This document shows positions 60,510-64,000 of a DNA stretch of 64,000 nucleotides, piece after piece. Origin of the DNA: Haemonchus contortus (taxonomy: Eukaryota > Nematoda > Chromadorea > Rhabditida > Trichostrongylidae); NCBI GenBank assembly GCA_000469685.2, contig LS997564.1:25416459-25480458 (forward strand), given 5' to 3'. A model generated the notes under the pieces. That model saw nothing but the letters and a program-made list of their open reading frames with translations, ran no database searches and was not told where the DNA came from. Position numbers and translations under genes: made by a program. Positions within the stretch are counted from its first letter, which is position 1, and each line of letters starts with the position of its first letter.

Positions 60510-62405
60510 TATCTCAAAGATGCTTTTTGTACTCGTCGACGGCGGCCCGCAGAGTTCATCGGGGAACATCAGCCAAGGCTTTCTTTCACGATTCCTGGGG
60601 AACAGCAACTGTGGCCTTTTTTCGAAGCGCAGGCTTCCTTTTCAGTATGTACCATACCCACCAGCTCAATGGATTGCTGTCCTGGGGTTTCGTAGGCTAA
60701 TCGCAAGCAGTGATAAAATCCAGAACGTTTTTTCAGCACCAATCTTGATATTCTTCCGTTTGTGAGCAGCAGCTCCAGCGTTCCCGAGTCATATCCTCTA
60801 AGTGGTTTTTTCAATCTTTGACGCTCAGCAATATCTTCTCGAAAATTGTTTCTCATCAAGATGTTCCGATTGATTTTCATGTTTTCTCGACAAAAATATG
60901 TGATATTATTGCGGCATAGATTAAAGCTCAAAACATCGTGGAAAAGCGAAAATGGTCACGAAAAAGGTTTCGACCCTTCTGAATGCTTTCAACAGTGGAA
61001 ATACGTTTACTTTGGGATCTGGACATCTCTCCCACGCCAAGCACATTTTCTTCGAGGAAATTGTGTCGAAGTGGGTACCGCATGTGAATCGGGCCCGACA
61101 TTCGTTCTTCCTCTCCAAACTCCTCTTGTCAGAAAGCTTGTGAGGCTTCTGATAGTTGTCTGGATACAGTTGTGTTTACTCGAAAAAGCTCTCCTTGTGA
61201 AATTGGCAGATACATTTAATTAGCCATGTCTCTTATGCTTCACAGGTTTCACAACGTAATCTTCCCTGACAATTGTACTCAGGAAAAAGGTCCTCAACGA
61301 GACGAGCCGACCAGTTCAAAGCTTGTCGTTGACCTGTCCCCACACTGCGGCTCAGTGGACTGCCGTGCGAAGAATGCAGAATCCACAGAGATCTCACAGA
61401 AGAATTCATCAGATGAAAGACGGAACGGCTTTTAAATGATTGCAAAGCGTCACGATTTTCCGGAAACTGACGATTTGAGAAAAGCTAAGCAGATATGTGA
61501 GCTAAGGTATATCATAAACACGATAGAAAGTGCATTTGTGGAATTTTCCTAATATGAAGAAATCGCGTTCCCCCATAAAGTCTACTTCTGTACGCACTCA
61601 ATAACAAAGCGACAACATGCCTAACTGGGAGTAAGAAGGTTGTTACCCACCCCAACCAGATTACACTCGTTTTGTGTGTCCCAAGTCAAGCTGTCCGAAA
61701 GCATTCGAAGCTTTGAAGAAAAAAGACGTGAAGAAAGTAAACATAATCAAATAAAAACCAGAATTTGCAGAGCATAGCAACGAAAATCCAGGTAAGCATA
61801 CATTAAACGCTTACATAAACAATCGTTGCTAGGCATAAGAATAGAACCAAATAGAAAAGTTAACTTAGCAAAAAACAGCTGGAAACGAGAAGTATTAACT
61901 GCTGCAACTTGCAAGACAAATGACGGAAAGTCTTACTTTATAAAAGTCTACTTGAGTGAAGAATTAGTCAGAACACTTTCCCGCAGCAATTTCAACCTCA
62001 GCCCTTGTCAGGCAAGACTTTCATCCGGGGACATTTAATAAACCTGATAAATTGGATGCATTTTGTCAGTAAAAGAGACGCCAATAAAGGTTCCTAAAAG
62101 GGGCTAGATGCTGAAATTATGGTCATTGTCCCAATTGTTTCCGATTCAAAATTCCCTTGGTTGAATGTACCAAGCACTCCACTTGCATCCTGCAAGAAAA
62201 TGGCATTTGGATCCGTTCGTGGTTCATTCGTTGTTCAAGATAGAGCAGATGTTCGACGCAGAGATTTCACTGCTTTGGGTATCCTATACCCCGTTCGGAT
62301 GGAATTGAAGAATGGACGGAGGATTCACTAGCTCGGAGAAGTTCAATGCAGGCTTGCCAAATAATCGCCTCGAAAATGTTTCATGGAAAAAATTCAGTCG
62401 ATTAG
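60510..62405. other. Intergenic, no supported gene
   Basis: A minus frame at 60569-60931 (with SGTLELLLTNGRI and RSGFYHCLRLAYETPG) is protein-like but unrecognised. Plus frames at 61826-62038 and 62119-62331 are unrecognised. No motif supports a gene call. Confidence 0.25.
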
Positions 62406-62578
62406 CTGCTTTCAGACTTCAACGATGCAACGACGTGCGTCCTTCAGTCCGTCGTGTGCGTGCGAGCGACGGCGGCGCTAGTCACTTGCTGACAACACTC
62501 GCACGTGATTCATCCGCGTCCATCGTTGTCAAAAAGTGACCACGGTCGTCGGCTGCGTCGTTGAAGTCTGAAAGCAGT
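62406..62578. repeat. Short foldback with CTGCTTTCA ends
   Basis: CTGCTTTCAGACTTCAACGA is mirrored by TCGTTGAAGTCTGAAAGCAG. The end resembles that of the 40589-40852 element, and both right ends are followed by CATTGA after a short gap. Confidence 0.65.
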
Positions 62579-62586
62579 CATTGAAA

Positions 62587-63362
62587 GCCATAATCTGACA
62601 AGCATTCCACCAGGCTTTATCATTCGTAAATATCAGGTTGTCACTTGGATTAGTCTTTTTTTACCTGAAAATTTTCATATGTCGTCTAAAATCCACCGGC
62701 TTCAAATCTCGACTCATGACATTTTAAAGGTATTTACCTACACTAATAAATTATGTATTTCGCTTCGGAAACAGCTATTGTTCAATCTAAATTTTATGTC
62801 TGCGGGATGGCAAATCGAATCAATGAAAATTAGCGAAACCAGCAATCAATTCAATTGCTACTTTCGCACGAAAAAATCAGGCAGTGATGTACCGTTTCCT
62901 TAGAAATGACTATTTCCAGATGATTCACATTAGCGTTATCCCACAGGCCTCGTCATTATTGTCGGAACTGTTTTTTCCGTTGGAGCTTGTAGAGATGATA
63001 AATGACTTTACCATGTCAGACTTTTTTTCTAACTTCTACATCTTGACAGCCTTCAAATGTGCCAGAAGCTGCCTTCTACACATCCGAACATATGTTTCGT
63101 TTTATTTGTGAGTAATCCAGGCCTAATTTCAAACCCCACACTGGTTTTCAAAACTTAGGGACGAGATGGATAATGTAACATAAAACATTAAGGACTGCAT
63201 GAAATGAAAATGTGGGAGCATTTTGCGAGACCTATAGTGGTTACGCAGAGGAAGCTGGACTTCGCTTCGTGGAGAGATAATTCAAATGAGGCGCGAAATA
63301 TGGATGCCCGCGTCAATCAGCGAGTACCTACAATGTACTGAGGTGGTTTCCTTCTATACATC
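62587..63362. other. Intergenic, no supported gene
   Basis: AT-rich; two unrecognised open frames (62679-62903 and 62884-63111). Nothing else seen. Confidence 0.3.
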
Positions 63363-63606
63363 ATGTCTCGCAGACATCATCTGAACGACTTCAAACGAGG
63401 AAGGATCATCGGGAAACTCGAAGAAGGTCGAACCATGCTACGTAGCGCAGAAGGCAAAAACAGACCCTTGTCAGTCAGTTTCAGTCCGGCCGTTTAGGGT
63501 GATGCCGGGAGCACAGCGAACGAACCGACGAGGAGTGAAGCCGCAGGTTCTTTTCAGATGAGAGCAAATTCAGTCTGAGCAGTGATTCTGGGCGTATTCT
63601 CATATG
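63363..63606 (+). pseudogene. Tc1-type transposase remnant, internally deleted
   Basis: The first part (63363-63497) reads MSRRHHLNDFKRGRIIGKLE with EEGRT, the N-terminal helix-turn-helix of Tc1-family transposases, then stops. A separate block at 63554-63606 reads SDESKFSLSSDSGRILIW, the segment around the first catalytic Asp. The intervening domain is missing and the frames differ, so it is a dead fragment. Confidence 0.75.
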
Positions 63607-63943
63607 GTGAGTGGTGGAAACACGCAGCTCTCTCAGAAACATTGTCGCAGGTGATCAATTCGACGGTGGTGTTGCATAACATGTTGCATAACCGTACTGG
63701 CCTCCAGGCCTTTGAAAGTGTAACCATTACCAGTTAGGTTTCTATGACGAAATACTCCTTTCACGTTTGCGTCTTTTCTTAAGGACAGTTAGTAGCCTGA
63801 CTCATAATATCATCTATATAATAATAACATAATTTATACTTTTGTCTGTCATAATATCTTCATATATGTTAATATATTCACATCGTCGAGCCCAATCCAT
63901 CTCAAATCCATTCAAACCATATTTCTTATCCACGTGACTTCCA

Positions 63944-63990
63944 CTGTACTCCCGCGCTTTGGCGGGAAACCGCCATATATAAGCAGACCG
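63944..63990 (+). promoter_or_regulatory. Candidate promoter: E2F-like site plus TATA box
   Basis: GCGCTTTGGCGGGAAACCGCC contains the E2F consensus TTTGGCGGGAAA within a short inverted repeat, and ATATATAAG follows about 6 bp later. Such a pair is common at replication-linked genes such as histones. The transcript would start at the very edge of the window. Confidence 0.45.
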
Positions 63991-64000
63991 TACTCATTCG

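Overview
This is eukaryotic DNA from a nematode, most likely a parasitic clade V (strongylid or hookworm-type) worm; the species is inference. The evidence is many short exons with GT-AG introns, ATGs one base after a TTTCAG/TTTCAAG acceptor (typical of spliced-leader trans-splicing), an astacin with the nematode order signal-prodomain-astacin-EGF-CUB-ShKT, a LACT-type beta-lactamase-like gene, and dense tRNA-derived SINEs, MITEs and mariner/Tc1 debris. Real coding sequence is sparse. Most long open frames are chance or repeat-derived.

Layout. (1) 1-4477, minus: 5' part of a LACT-family serine beta-lactamase-like gene, running off the left edge. (2) 5-16 kb: no convincing gene, but a chain of foldback elements and SINEs: a tRNA-containing foldback (4977-5282), two GC-rich foldbacks (6.4-7.25 kb), a SINE with a 24-bp target duplication (9653-9943), a nested palindrome (11.07-12.7 kb) and a piggyBac-like TTAA MITE (14909-15513). 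(3) 16190-26278: a 10-kb inverted duplication. Two head-to-head copies of one 13-exon astacin gene are almost identical over 4.4 kb per arm, with a more diverged inner zone and a 394-bp foldback inserted in one arm only. Both copies carry the same apparent coding lesions. (4) 26.3-33.9 kb: a repeat field with at least five members of a TTAA/TTGA-flanked MITE family. (5) 33933-48965, minus: a complete 10-exon, 404-residue peptide-type GPCR, assembled here by hand. Its 8.4-kb intron 4 holds a palindromic mariner and a GC-rich foldback. (6) 49-64 kb: no confident gene, scattered SINEs and MITEs, a decayed Tc1-type transposase (63363-63606), and at the right edge a TATA box with an E2F-like site that probably belongs to a gene just outside.

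The genes do not form a pathway. The common theme is inverted-repeat structure at every scale, from an 81-bp hairpin to the 10-kb astacin palindrome. Two unrelated-looking repeats carry the same compact motif resembling a minimal hammerhead ribozyme core (21071-21108 and 12601-12635). That motif and the astacin palindrome are the most interesting signals. All exon models were read by eye and need transcript support.
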